Shown here one piece after another: positions 17,651 through 25,644 of a stretch of 35,188 bases of DNA. Both the position numbers and the translations under genes were made by a program. This DNA comes from Verrucomicrobiota bacterium (GTDB taxonomy: Bacteria > Verrucomicrobiota > Verrucomicrobiia > Opitutales > Opitutaceae), in NCBI GenBank assembly GCA_028293565.1, contig JAQGON010000135.1, positions 1 to 35,188 on the forward strand, in the 5' to 3' direction. The notes beneath the pieces are model-generated. The model ran no database searches. It was not told where the DNA came from and saw nothing but the letters and a program-made list of their open reading frames with translations. Position 1 is the stretch's first letter; every line of letters begins with the position of its first letter.

Positions 17651-18319
17651 ATGAAAGAGTCCAAGTTCATCGAACTCCTCAACCTTTACGTCGACCACCA
17701 TATCAGCCCGGCCGACGCCGCCCTGCTGGAAGCCGAAGTCCGCACGAACGGGGCGCGGCGCAACGTCTACCGCCAGTACTGCCAGATGCAGAAGGCCTGT
17801 CACCAGCTCGGCGAAGCCTTCCGCATCGAGTCGCCCGCCGCCGCGACCACCCCGAAGATCATCGATTTCAAGCCGCGCCGCCCCGCCTTGGCCGGGGTCA
17901 CGTATGCCGCGGGAATCATCGCGGTCGCAGCCTGCATCGCAGTCGCGTTCGTCGTGCGTTCCGGAGGCCGGGCGCCGGGCTCGCCGGCGGCTGTCGCCAC
18001 GCATGCGTCCGCGCCGGCTCCGGCCAGTGTCGCCGCATTGACCGCGCCCGCAGTGCGGCCAGCCCTGCAGCCGGCCTTTGGTCCGCGCTCGCTGACCCTC
18101 CGCGGACAGAATGCCGAGCTGGCGGAAAACGCCGCGCCGGAGCAGGTCGCCTTGCGCGACTGGATGGATGACATCCGCCTTTCCTCGATGCAGGGCGTCT
18201 TGATCGAGGACCTGCGCTTCGACGGAAAACCCGCGCTCCCCAGCGACGACCGCGTCTATCGCTCGGTTCGCCCCTTCCAAGGCAAGGTCGAGATGACCGC
18301 GTTCAAGTTCCAGCGGTAA
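17651..18319 (+). CDS. Putative membrane anti-sigma factor
   Basis: The 222-residue protein follows the ECF sigma gene by 37 bp. The N-terminal cytoplasmic part (1-75) begins with a helix, FIELLNLYVDHHISPADAALLEAEV, that resembles the sigma-binding domain of anti-sigma proteins. A zinc-site-like cluster has Cys44 and Cys50 but not the classical H-x3-C-x2-C spacing. A single transmembrane helix covers about 80-102, and an Ala/Pro-rich external region leads to a C-terminal segment with no known motif. A role as anti-sigma factor is inferred from position and topology; direct sequence support is moderate. Release of sigma by proteolysis or partner binding is possible but nothing in the sequence shows it. 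Confidence 0.6.
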   Translation: MKESKFIELLNLYVDHHISPADAALLEAEVRTNGARRNVYRQYCQMQKACHQLGEAFRIESPAAATTPKIIDFKPRRPALAGVTYAAGIIAVAACIAVAFVVRSGGRAPGSPAAVATHASAPAPASVAALTAPAVRPALQPAFGPRSLTLRGQNAELAENAAPEQVALRDWMDDIRLSSMQGVLIEDLRFDGKPALPSDDRVYRSVRPFQGKVEMTAFKFQR

Positions 18320-18391
18320 GCCGCTTTCGTCGCGGCTCAACCGCTCAGTCCAACGTTTTTTCGAGTCGACACGGTTTAGGGTCGGAAGGGA

Positions 18392-18506
18392 TTGGCCGCA
18401 AAAATGCGCAAGGGCTCGGCGGCTCCGAATCGATTCTCCCGTGCGCATATGAGCGCGTTGGCAGTTCCTTCGCCGCCCCGGAGCCCTTGCGCATTTTTGC
18501 GGCCAA
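18392..18506. repeat. 26-bp perfect inverted repeat between convergent genes
   Basis: The arms 18392-18417 (beginning TTGGCCGCAAAAATGCGCAA) and 18481-18506 are perfect reverse complements, with partial pairing continuing inside (GGCGGC against the reverse complement of GCCGCC). The spacer is 63 bp. The core CCGCAAAAATGCGCAAG resembles the units at 5532-5561. It lies in the 248-bp gap between the anti-sigma-like gene and ruvA, both of which end here, so it could serve as a two-way terminator. The rest of the gap shows no gene. Confidence 0.75.
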
Positions 18507-18567
18507 CCCTCCGGTCGAAATTCCCCGCCGAGGATGAGGATTCATCCCAAGGCAATGCCGTGCGCCG

Positions 18568-19167
18568 TCAGCTCAGCGCTTTTTTGACCAGCGCCTCGGT
18601 CGTCGCTTTCGGGCCGAGGGTGAGGGCGGCACGGCGGACGGCCTGGTCGGCGTCGGCAGTCTTGTAGCCCAGCGCCGTCAGCGCGGCCACGGCGTCGCGA
18701 TGCGGCGCGGCGACGGACCCCGTGGCAGGTTCGCCCAAGGACACCACTGTGGTCGAGCCGGTCGCGCCAACCTTTGACTTTAGCTCCACCACCAGGCGCT
18801 CGGCGGTTTTTTTTCCGATGCCGGGGCATTTCGCCAGCGTGCCGATGTCTCCGGCACGGATCGCATCCTCCAGCAGCGCGAGCGAAAGGCGGCTCATGAT
18901 GCTGAGCGCGACCTTGGGCCCCACGCCGGTCACGTGCTCGATCATCAGGCGGAAAAAATCGCGGTCAGCCGGGGTCGCGAAACCGTAAAGCGTCTGGGAG
19001 TCCTCGCGGTAGATCACGAGCGTGTGCAGCTTCACCAGCGCGCCGGGGGCGGGAAGTTTTTCGGCGGTCGTGACCGGGATGTTCACCTCGTAGCTGAAAC
19101 CGTTGAGCTCGATGACGGCGTGCAGGGGCGAGGCTGATGCGAGGGTGCCTTGGATCGAGGTGATCAT
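18568..19167 (-). CDS. ruvA: Holliday junction branch migration subunit RuvA
   Basis: RuvA binds four-way junctions as a tetramer and loads the RuvB motor. The 199-residue product has the OB-fold domain I (about 1-63) starting MITSIQGTL, helix-hairpin-helix domain II with GVGPKVALSIMS and CPGIGKKTAERLVVELKSK, an Ala/Thr-rich linker, and domain III (about 150-199) with the ALTALGYK RuvB-contact helix. It is 4 bp downstream of dapB and is likely the last gene of the dapA-dapB-ruvA transcript; ruvB and ruvC are not in the window. Confidence 0.95.
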   Translation of the reverse strand: MITSIQGTLASASPLHAVIELNGFSYEVNIPVTTAEKLPAPGALVKLHTLVIYREDSQTLYGFATPADRDFFRLMIEHVTGVGPKVALSIMSRLSLALLEDAIRAGDIGTLAKCPGIGKKTAERLVVELKSKVGATGSTTVVSLGEPATGSVAAPHRDAVAALTALGYKTADADQAVRRAALTLGPKATTEALVKKALS

Positions 19168-19171
19168 GCCG

Positions 19172-19903
19172 TCATTTCAAGCCAAGCACGTCCTGCATGT
19201 CGTAGACGCCCGACGGCTGACTCACCACCCATTCCGCCGCCCGGAGCGCGCCGCGCGCGTAGATGCCACGGTCGCTCGCCTTGTGGACGAGCTCGAGCCG
19301 TTCGCCGAGCGCGGCAAACATCACCGTGTGCTCGCCGACCACGTCGCCGCCGCGCAGCGCGTGAATTCCGACTTCGGCGGCGGTCCGCTCGCCCGTGATT
19401 CCGGCGCGGCCATGACGCAGCGCGGCCGCCGTCAGCTTCCGTTCCTCGAGGATGATCTCGAGCAGCCGCGTCGCCGTGCCGCTCGGGGCATCCTTTTTGA
19501 ACCGATGGTGCATCTCGACAACCTCGGCATCGTAATCGGAGCCGAGCACGCGGGCCGCGCGGCGCGTGAGGGCGAAGAGCAGGTTCACGCCGACGGAAAA
19601 ATTTCCCGCCCACACGCACGGCGTCCGGGCCGCGAGCGCGAGGAGTTCCTTCTTCGACTCGGCCGAATGTCCGGTCGTGCCGATCACCACCGCCTTCTTC
19701 CGCGCGATCGCCACGTCGAGCACCGCCTTCGTCGCCTGGTGCGAGCTGAAGTCGATGATCACGTCGGCATTCGCCACGGCCGCGGCGAGGTCGTCGCTCG
19801 CGTCCACCTCGCCGGTCACGACGAGCCCCAGTTCCTTCGCCGAGGACGCGAGCGCCTGGCCCATGCGTCCACGGGCGCCGTTGATCAGGATGCGCGGGGC
19901 CAT
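19172..19903 (-). CDS. dapB: 4-hydroxy-tetrahydrodipicolinate reductase
   Basis: DapB uses NAD(P)H to reduce hydroxy-tetrahydrodipicolinate in the lysine/diaminopimelate pathway, supplying cell-wall precursor. The 243-residue protein shows the N-terminal NGARGRMGQA dinucleotide loop, VIIDFSS, the GTTG segment, the catalytic MHHRFKKDAPSGTA motif (His pair and Lys), and GERTAAEVGIHALRGGDVVGEH. It follows dapA by 4 bp and precedes ruvA by 4 bp on the minus strand, so translation is probably linked. Length is slightly under E. coli DapB (273), within the family range. Confidence 0.95.
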   Translation of the reverse strand: MAPRILINGARGRMGQALASSAKELGLVVTGEVDASDDLAAAVANADVIIDFSSHQATKAVLDVAIARKKAVVIGTTGHSAESKKELLALAARTPCVWAGNFSVGVNLLFALTRRAARVLGSDYDAEVVEMHHRFKKDAPSGTATRLLEIILEERKLTAAALRHGRAGITGERTAAEVGIHALRGGDVVGEHTVMFAALGERLELVHKASDRGIYARGALRAAEWVVSQPSGVYDMQDVLGLK

Positions 19904-19907
19904 GAAA

Positions 19908-20795
19908 TTATTTCCGCAGCGTCGCCATCGCCTTCACCAGCGGGGGCAGATGGGCGGGGGTCAGCGGCGACAGCGGGGAGCGCACCGACGCCGACGAAAT
20001 GATCCCGGCGCGCGCCAGCGCGACCTTCACCGGCACGGGATTCGGGTCGAGGAAGAGCGCCTTGAACAGGGGATACAGCTGACGGTGAAGGCGCGCGGCC
20101 TTCGCATAATCGTTCGCAAGCGCCAGGCGGACCATCTGGCAGATCTCGCGGACGGCGAGGTTCGACGCGACGCTGATGACGCCTTCCGCGCCGACGGCCA
20201 TGAAGGGCAGCGTGAGGGAATCGTCGCCGCTCAGCACGGTGATGTCGGCCCCCATCGCCTGCTTGAGCTGGTCGACGCGGTCGACGCTGCCGCCGGCTTC
20301 CTTGATCCAGCGCACGTGGGGAAAGCGCGCGCGGAGGCGCTCGACGACGTCGACGCCGATCTCGATCCCGCAGCGGCCCGGGATGGAATAGAGGATGATC
20401 GGGCGGTCGGTGGCTTCGGCGACGGCGCAGTAATGCTGGAACAGCCCTTCCTGGTTCGGCTTGTTGTAGTAGGGCGTGACCACGAGCATGCCGTCGACGC
20501 CGGCGGCGTGGGCGTGCTGTGTGAGCTCGACGGCCTCATGCGTGGAATTCGAACCGGTGCCGGCGATGACGGGCACGCGGCGCCGGGTCGCGTCGACGAC
20601 GGCGCGGATCACATCCATGTGCTCCTCGTGGCTCAGGGTCGGGGATTCGCCGGTCGTGCCGACGGGAACCAGCCCGTCGATGCCGCCCTTGATCTGGTGC
20701 TCGACGAGTTTCGCGAGGTCGCGGTAGGCGACTTCGTGATTCTTGAACGGCGTGACGAGCGCCGTGAGCGTGCCGGTGAGCGGGCGGAGTTTCAT
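19908..20795 (-). CDS. dapA: 4-hydroxy-tetrahydrodipicolinate synthase
   Basis: DapA condenses pyruvate with aspartate semialdehyde, the first committed step of lysine/diaminopimelate synthesis. The 295-residue TIM barrel shows GTLTALVTPF at the N-terminus, the GTTGESPTLS substrate-binding motif, the catalytic Tyr in TPYYNKPNQ, and the Schiff-base Lys in WIKEAGGS. Two in-frame ATGs compete: 20795 fits homology, while 20807 has an AAGG four bases upstream and adds four residues. It is the first gene of the dapA-dapB-ruvA unit and is divergent from pilT, with a gap of about 60 bp. Confidence 0.94.
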   Translation of the reverse strand: MKLRPLTGTLTALVTPFKNHEVAYRDLAKLVEHQIKGGIDGLVPVGTTGESPTLSHEEHMDVIRAVVDATRRRVPVIAGTGSNSTHEAVELTQHAHAAGVDGMLVVTPYYNKPNQEGLFQHYCAVAEATDRPIILYSIPGRCGIEIGVDVVERLRARFPHVRWIKEAGGSVDRVDQLKQAMGADITVLSGDDSLTLPFMAVGAEGVISVASNLAVREICQMVRLALANDYAKAARLHRQLYPLFKALFLDPNPVPVKVALARAGIISSASVRSPLSPLTPAHLPPLVKAMATLRK

Positions 20796-20864
20796 GATGT
20801 CGGGCAATGTTGCCTTGCCGTAGAGCGCATGGTGAAATATGGAATCCGCAACGCTTTTCTACCC

Positions 20865-21956
20865 ATGGCCACACCGCACACGGAAATGATCAACGACCTG
20901 CTGAAGCTCGCCGTCGAAAGCGGCGCGAGCGACATCGTCATCAAGTCGAACAAGCCGGGTTACGTGCGGCTGTCGGGCCGGTTGAAGCCCGTGGAAATGG
21001 ACCCGATCTCGTGTCCCGAGGCGCAGGCCTTCGTGGACGAGCACGTGCCGAAGGTCTTCAAGCGGAAGTGGGAGGACGAGGGCCAGGTCGACTTTGCCTA
21101 CTCGGCGGACGGCGTGGGCCGTTTTCGCGTCAATGCATTCCACCAGCGCGGGCTCGTGAGCATCGTGATGCGTCACATCAAGAGCCGGGTGCCGAACTTC
21201 GAGGACCTCGGCGTGCAGTCGGAGCCGATGCTGAAGCTGGCGCAGGCGAAGGACGGCATCCTCCTGATCTGCGGCGCGACCGGTTCGGGCAAGAGCTCGA
21301 CGATGGCGGCGATGCTGAACTGGGTGAACCAGAACATGGACAAGCACATTGTCACGATCGAGGACCCGATCGAGTACACGTTCCAGGACGAGAAATCCCT
21401 TTTCCAGCAGCGCGAGATCGGCCTCGACGTGCCGAGCTTCGAACTCGCGATCAAGGCGGTGCTGCGGCAGAATCCCGACATCATCCTGATCGGTGAAATG
21501 CGCGACCGCGAGACGTTCGAGACCGCGATCTCCGCGGCGGAAACGGGCCACCTGGTGTTCTCGACGATGCACGCCGCGACGGTTGCGCAGTCCCTGACGC
21601 GCCTGTTCGAGTTTTTTCCGCCCGAGGAGCAGATCCAGGCGCGGCGCGCGGTCTCGGGTTCGCTGCGCGGCTTCATCTGCCAGAAGCTCGTGCCCGCGCT
21701 CGAAGGCGGCGGCCGCGTGCCCACGAACGAGATCCTGAACGCCGACACCGTCGTGCGAAACCTGATCCTCGAGGGGCAGTTCGAGAAGATCCAGGGCATC
21801 CTCGACGGCAGCACGGATTCGAACAGCTTTTCGTTCAACAAGGACATCTACCGCCTGATCAAGGCCGGAAAGATCAGCAAGGCGGAGGGGCTTCGGTTCT
21901 CGCCGAACCCGCAGGCGCTGGAGATGAACCTCAAGGGCATCTTCATCAAGACCTGA
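20865..21956 (+). CDS. pilT: Type IV pilus retraction ATPase PilT
   Basis: PilT is the hexameric ATPase that depolymerises type IV pili for twitching. The 363-residue protein has an N-terminal PAS-like domain (about 1-100) and a RecA-like motor with Walker A GATGSGKSST (Lys143), the Asp box IVTIEDPIEY, the Walker B-like IILIGEMRD, and the His box GHLVFSTMHA. The C-terminal VVRNLILEG corresponds to the AIRNLIRE motif of PilT. The frame is open for over a kilobase upstream, antisense to dapA and dapB; ATG 20865 is set by homology, with ATG 20829-20831 out of frame. PilU is an alternative name for some paralogues. Confidence 0.92.
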   Translation: MATPHTEMINDLLKLAVESGASDIVIKSNKPGYVRLSGRLKPVEMDPISCPEAQAFVDEHVPKVFKRKWEDEGQVDFAYSADGVGRFRVNAFHQRGLVSIVMRHIKSRVPNFEDLGVQSEPMLKLAQAKDGILLICGATGSGKSSTMAAMLNWVNQNMDKHIVTIEDPIEYTFQDEKSLFQQREIGLDVPSFELAIKAVLRQNPDIILIGEMRDRETFETAISAAETGHLVFSTMHAATVAQSLTRLFEFFPPEEQIQARRAVSGSLRGFICQKLVPALEGGGRVPTNEILNADTVVRNLILEGQFEKIQGILDGSTDSNSFSFNKDIYRLIKAGKISKAEGLRFSPNPQALEMNLKGIFIKT

Positions 21957-21963
21957 CGCGGCC

Positions 21964-22878
21964 ATGATCGTCCGGCACTGGAGCACGAGCCTGCTGCTCG
22001 CGATGTTGGCTGCCTCCCCGGCACGGCCGGCGGACAAATCCCCGGCGCCGCCGGCGGGGCCCGGCGACGATTCCATCGCGAGCGCGAAAAAGGATTACGA
22101 GTCGTTCCGGAATTCGCGGACCGCAGTCGACCCGCAGCGCGCGGAAATGCCGGGATTGAGCGCGCCCGCGCTGCACCTCGGCAACGACGACTCCGCGGAA
22201 TTCACGGTGTCAGCGCAGGACCGGAAGAAGGAGCGCGAGGCCGCGGAGCGAAAGCCGGATCACTGGCTGGTGGACGCGATGAACGACGACCGGCGCGGCG
22301 GGCGCTCCTCCGGCTCGGCGAAAGGCGCGCGAAAGGACGAATCCGAAAATCGCACCAGCGTCGCCCTGGGTGGCCGCGAGACGATCAGGCCCGTCGCGAA
22401 ATCGTCCTTCGACCCAAGGCGTTCCGAGACGGATCGAAAACCGGTCTCGCTGGACAACCCCCTGAACACATTCATGGCGGTCTGGATGACGCCGAAGGAT
22501 TTCGACCTGCTGAAGGTGCGGGGATCGGACCTGGGCGTTTCCGATGCCTTTCTTCCATCGGTCGGAGACCCGCGATCATTCAACGGAACCAGGGCCACGC
22601 CGGGCACGACAGTGGCAGTCGGGCAAGTCGTGCGACTACCGGATCAAGGGCCGAATCCTTATCTGGCCGCCCCGTCCGGAGCCGGCGCCGCGAAGGCCGA
22701 GAGCCCCAAGCCCTTGGCGAGCATGTATGCGCCGGCCTCGGTGAAGTATGCGCCGATCGCATTCCCGATGATTGGCCTGAAAGGGGAGTCGGCATCGAAC
22801 GATCGCGACCGTGGAAGGCCCGACTTGTTGAAACCCACGGTCGACGCGAAGTATTTCCCGCAGCTGAAGCGCTTTTAG
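21964..22878 (+). CDS. Exported protein of unknown function, downstream of pilT
   Basis: The 304-residue protein has an N-terminal signal peptide (a hydrophobic stretch about 9-17, cleavage near residue 22, ARPA-D). The mature chain is mostly polar and low in predicted structure, with Arg/Asp/Ser-rich segments (about 50-150), one short hydrophobic patch (FMAVWMTPKDFDLLKV, about 168-185), and a Pro/Ala-rich tail. No family is recognised. It starts 7 bp after the pilT stop, so the two are almost surely co-transcribed, which suggests an envelope or pilus-associated role; this is inference only. Confidence 0.65.
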   Translation: MIVRHWSTSLLLAMLAASPARPADKSPAPPAGPGDDSIASAKKDYESFRNSRTAVDPQRAEMPGLSAPALHLGNDDSAEFTVSAQDRKKEREAAERKPDHWLVDAMNDDRRGGRSSGSAKGARKDESENRTSVALGGRETIRPVAKSSFDPRRSETDRKPVSLDNPLNTFMAVWMTPKDFDLLKVRGSDLGVSDAFLPSVGDPRSFNGTRATPGTTVAVGQVVRLPDQGPNPYLAAPSGAGAAKAESPKPLASMYAPASVKYAPIAFPMIGLKGESASNDRDRGRPDLLKPTVDAKYFPQLKRF

Positions 22879-22923
22879 GGCTTGGTTTTTCAGGGGCCGG
22901 GCGATGTTCTAGCCGGTTCAACC

Positions 22924-23835
22924 ATGGCTTTGGCACTAATTTTTTCCGGGCAGGGTGCCCAAAAGGTCGGCATGGGGCGCTCGCTGTTTGAGCAATCGGC
23001 GGCGGCACGGGGGCTCTATGAACAGGCGAATGCCATTCTGGGCTGGGATCTGGCAAAAATCTCGTTTGAAGGCCCTGAAACCGAGCTGACCCGGACGAAG
23101 GTCTGCCAGCTCGCGCTTTTCGTGCACGGGATGGCGCTGCTCGCGGTCCTGCGCGAACGCGGGAAACTGCCCGCCGGCGAACCCCGCTTCGCGCTGGGGC
23201 TCAGCCTCGGCGAGCTGACCGCGTGCTGCGCGGCCGGCGTCTTCGATTTCGGGACGGGCCTTCGCATCGTGGGGGAACGCGGCCGGCTGATGCAGGACGC
23301 GTGCGAGCGGACCTCCGGCGGAATGGCCGCGATCATGGGCGAGGAACGCGCGAAGGTGGCCGAACTCTGCCGGGAGTTCGACATCGAGGCCGCGAATTTC
23401 AATGCGCCCGGGCAGATCATCGTCTCGGGCGAAAAAACCAAGATCGACGACGCGGTCGGCGCGGCGAAGGAACGCGGGATCCGCAAGGTCGTCCCGCTCA
23501 ATGTGGCGGGCGCGTACCACTCGCGGCTGATGGAGCCGGCCCGGGCGGCGCTGGCCGGGTATCTCGAGCGGATCCCGTTCGCCGCGCCGACGCTCACCGT
23601 CGTCAGCAACACGACGGGCCGGGCGGTTTCGTCGGCCGCCGAAATCAAGGCGGCGCTGGTGAAACAAGTGGTGTCGCCGGTGCTTTGGGAGGACTGCATG
23701 CGCTCGGCGGCGGCGGCCGGCGCGACGGAGTTCTGGGAGCTCGGCCCGGGAGGGGTGCTCGCGGGCCTCGCGCGTCGCACGGAAAAGGACTGGGTGGTGC
23801 GGAGCCTGGCTGAATTTGCGGACATGACCGCCTGA
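22924..23835 (+). CDS. fabD: Malonyl-CoA:ACP transacylase
   Basis: FabD moves malonyl from CoA to acyl-carrier protein for fatty-acid synthesis. The 303-residue protein has the N-terminal FSGQGAQKVGMG oxyanion segment, nucleophile Ser94 in GLSLGE, the malonate-binding Arg (about 119) in GERGRLMQ, the catalytic His199 in GAYHSRLM, and the terminal ELGPGG. The usual GHSxGE elbow has Leu93 in place of His. An in-frame TTG at 22882 would add 14 residues, but the ATG at 22924 starts the conserved core. The stop is 2 bp before lepA. Other fab genes are not adjacent; fabZ-like and fabI-like genes lie about 7-8 kb away in a different operon. Confidence 0.92.
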   Translation: MALALIFSGQGAQKVGMGRSLFEQSAAARGLYEQANAILGWDLAKISFEGPETELTRTKVCQLALFVHGMALLAVLRERGKLPAGEPRFALGLSLGELTACCAAGVFDFGTGLRIVGERGRLMQDACERTSGGMAAIMGEERAKVAELCREFDIEAANFNAPGQIIVSGEKTKIDDAVGAAKERGIRKVVPLNVAGAYHSRLMEPARAALAGYLERIPFAAPTLTVVSNTTGRAVSSAAEIKAALVKQVVSPVLWEDCMRSAAAAGATEFWELGPGGVLAGLARRTEKDWVVRSLAEFADMTA

Positions 23836-23837
23836 CG

Positions 23838-25634
23838 ATGCCCGCCAAATACACCCGCAATTTCTGCATCATCGCCCACGTCGATCATGGGAAGACCACG
23901 CTTTCCGACCGCCTGCTCGAGTACACGAACACCGTCGCGCAGCGCGTGATGACGGACCAGCACCTCGACTCGATGGATCTCGAGAAGGAGCGCGGGATCA
24001 CGATCAAGTCCCATCCGGTGACGATGACGTACCGGGCGAAGGACGGCCACGACTACAAGCTCAACCTGATGGACACGCCGGGCCACGTGGATTTTTCCTA
24101 CGAGGTCTCGCGCAGCCTGGCCGCCTGCGAGGGCGCCGTGCTGCTGATCGACGCCGCGCAGGGAGTCGAGGCGCAGACGGTGGCCAACGCGCATCTCGCG
24201 TTCGGGCAGAAGCTCAAGGTCATCCCCGTGATCAACAAGATCGACCTGCCGAGCGCGAATCTCGAGCTGTGCATGCGCCAGCTCGAGGACATCCTTTCGA
24301 TTCCCGCCGAGGAGGCGATCCTCGCCAGCGGCAAATCCGGCATCGGCATCCAGGACATTCTCGAGGCGGTCGTCGCGCGGGTGCCGCCGCCGCGCTGGGC
24401 GACGTACCCGCAGCTTCGCGCGCTGGTGTTCGACTCGCTCTACGACTCGTATCGCGGCTGCATCGCCTATGTCCGCGTCTTTTCGGGCACGATCAAGGCG
24501 CACGAAATGATGATGCTGATGAGCAACGGCCAGAAGGCGGAGGTGAAGGAGGTCGGGGTCTTCATGCCGAAGATGACCAAGATCGCGACGCTCGGCGCCG
24601 GCGACGTCGGCTATATTGTTTCCAGCATCAAGAACACGTCCGACGTGAAGACCGGCGACACCATCACGCACGCGGCGCGCCCCGCGACGGAAATGCTCCC
24701 GGGCTATAAGGAAGTCCGCCCGCTGGTGTTCTGCGGGCTTTATCCGCTGGAGAGCGACGACTACGAGAAATTGAAGGCCGCCCTCGGGCGCCTGCGGCTC
24801 AACGACTCGGCATTTGTCTACGCCTCGGAAAGCTCGCTCGCGCTCGGCTTCGGATTCCGCTGCGGGTTCCTCGGGCTCCTCCACATGGAAATCATCCAGG
24901 AGCGCATCCGGCGCGAACACGACGTCGAGATCATTTCGACGTATCCGAGCGTCATCTACCACGTCGTGAAGCACGGCGGGGAGATGATCGAGGTGGACAA
25001 TCCCGTGAACATGCCGGATCCCGGCACAATCCTCGAGATCCGCGAGCCGACGATCCGCGCCTCGATCATCCTGCCCAACGACTCGATGGGCGACATCCTC
25101 GCCCTCATCATGGAAAAACGCGGGATCGTCGAGCACACCGACACCCTCGACATGAACCGCGTGATGCTCCGCTGCGTCCTGCCGTTGAACGAGATCCTCG
25201 TCGATTTCAACGACCGGCTCAAAAGCATCACCCACGGCTACGGCTCGATGGACTACGAGCTCGGCGATTACGTCGTGTCGGACCTGGTGAAGATGGACAT
25301 CCTCATCAACGGCGATCCGGTCGACGCGTTCGCCTGCATCGTCCACCGCGAGAAGGCCGACGGCAAGGGCCGGCAGCTGTGCGAGAAGCTCGCGGAGATC
25401 ATCCCTCCCCAGATGTTCAAGGTGGCCATCCAGGCGGCGATCGGCGGCAAGATCATCGCCCGCGACAACGTCCGCGAAATGCGCAAGGACGTCACGGCGA
25501 AGTGCTATGGCGGCGACATCAGCCGCAAGCGGAAACTCCTCGACAAACAGAAGGAGGGGAAAAAGAAAATGAAACAGATCGGAAAGGTGTCCATCCCACC
25601 GGATGCCTTCATCAAGGTGCTCCAGAATAACTGA
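23838..25634 (+). CDS. lepA: Elongation factor 4 (translational GTPase LepA)
   Basis: LepA is a ribosome-bound GTPase implicated in back-translocation and initiation/assembly. The 598-residue length is exact for the family. Visible are the P-loop AHVDHGKTT, switch region DLEKERGITIKS, G3 DTPGHVDF, G4 NKIDLPSA, and the LepA-specific C-terminal domain with GGKIIARDNV, MRKDVTAKCYGGDISRK and the KQKEGKKKMKQIG tail. It starts 2 bp after fabD and ends 10 bp before lepB; lepA-lepB order is conserved in many bacteria and signals co-transcription. Confidence 0.97.
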   Translation: MPAKYTRNFCIIAHVDHGKTTLSDRLLEYTNTVAQRVMTDQHLDSMDLEKERGITIKSHPVTMTYRAKDGHDYKLNLMDTPGHVDFSYEVSRSLAACEGAVLLIDAAQGVEAQTVANAHLAFGQKLKVIPVINKIDLPSANLELCMRQLEDILSIPAEEAILASGKSGIGIQDILEAVVARVPPPRWATYPQLRALVFDSLYDSYRGCIAYVRVFSGTIKAHEMMMLMSNGQKAEVKEVGVFMPKMTKIATLGAGDVGYIVSSIKNTSDVKTGDTITHAARPATEMLPGYKEVRPLVFCGLYPLESDDYEKLKAALGRLRLNDSAFVYASESSLALGFGFRCGFLGLLHMEIIQERIRREHDVEIISTYPSVIYHVVKHGGEMIEVDNPVNMPDPGTILEIREPTIRASIILPNDSMGDILALIMEKRGIVEHTDTLDMNRVMLRCVLPLNEILVDFNDRLKSITHGYGSMDYELGDYVVSDLVKMDILINGDPVDAFACIVHREKADGKGRQLCEKLAEIIPPQMFKVAIQAAIGGKIIARDNVREMRKDVTAKCYGGDISRKRKLLDKQKEGKKKMKQIGKVSIPPDAFIKVLQNN

Positions 25635-25644
25635 CCTCCCTTTT

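Noticed and set aside
19566-20864. Long plus-strand frame leading into pilT
   Set aside because: It is antisense to dapA and dapB; the PilT family N-terminus starts at 20865.
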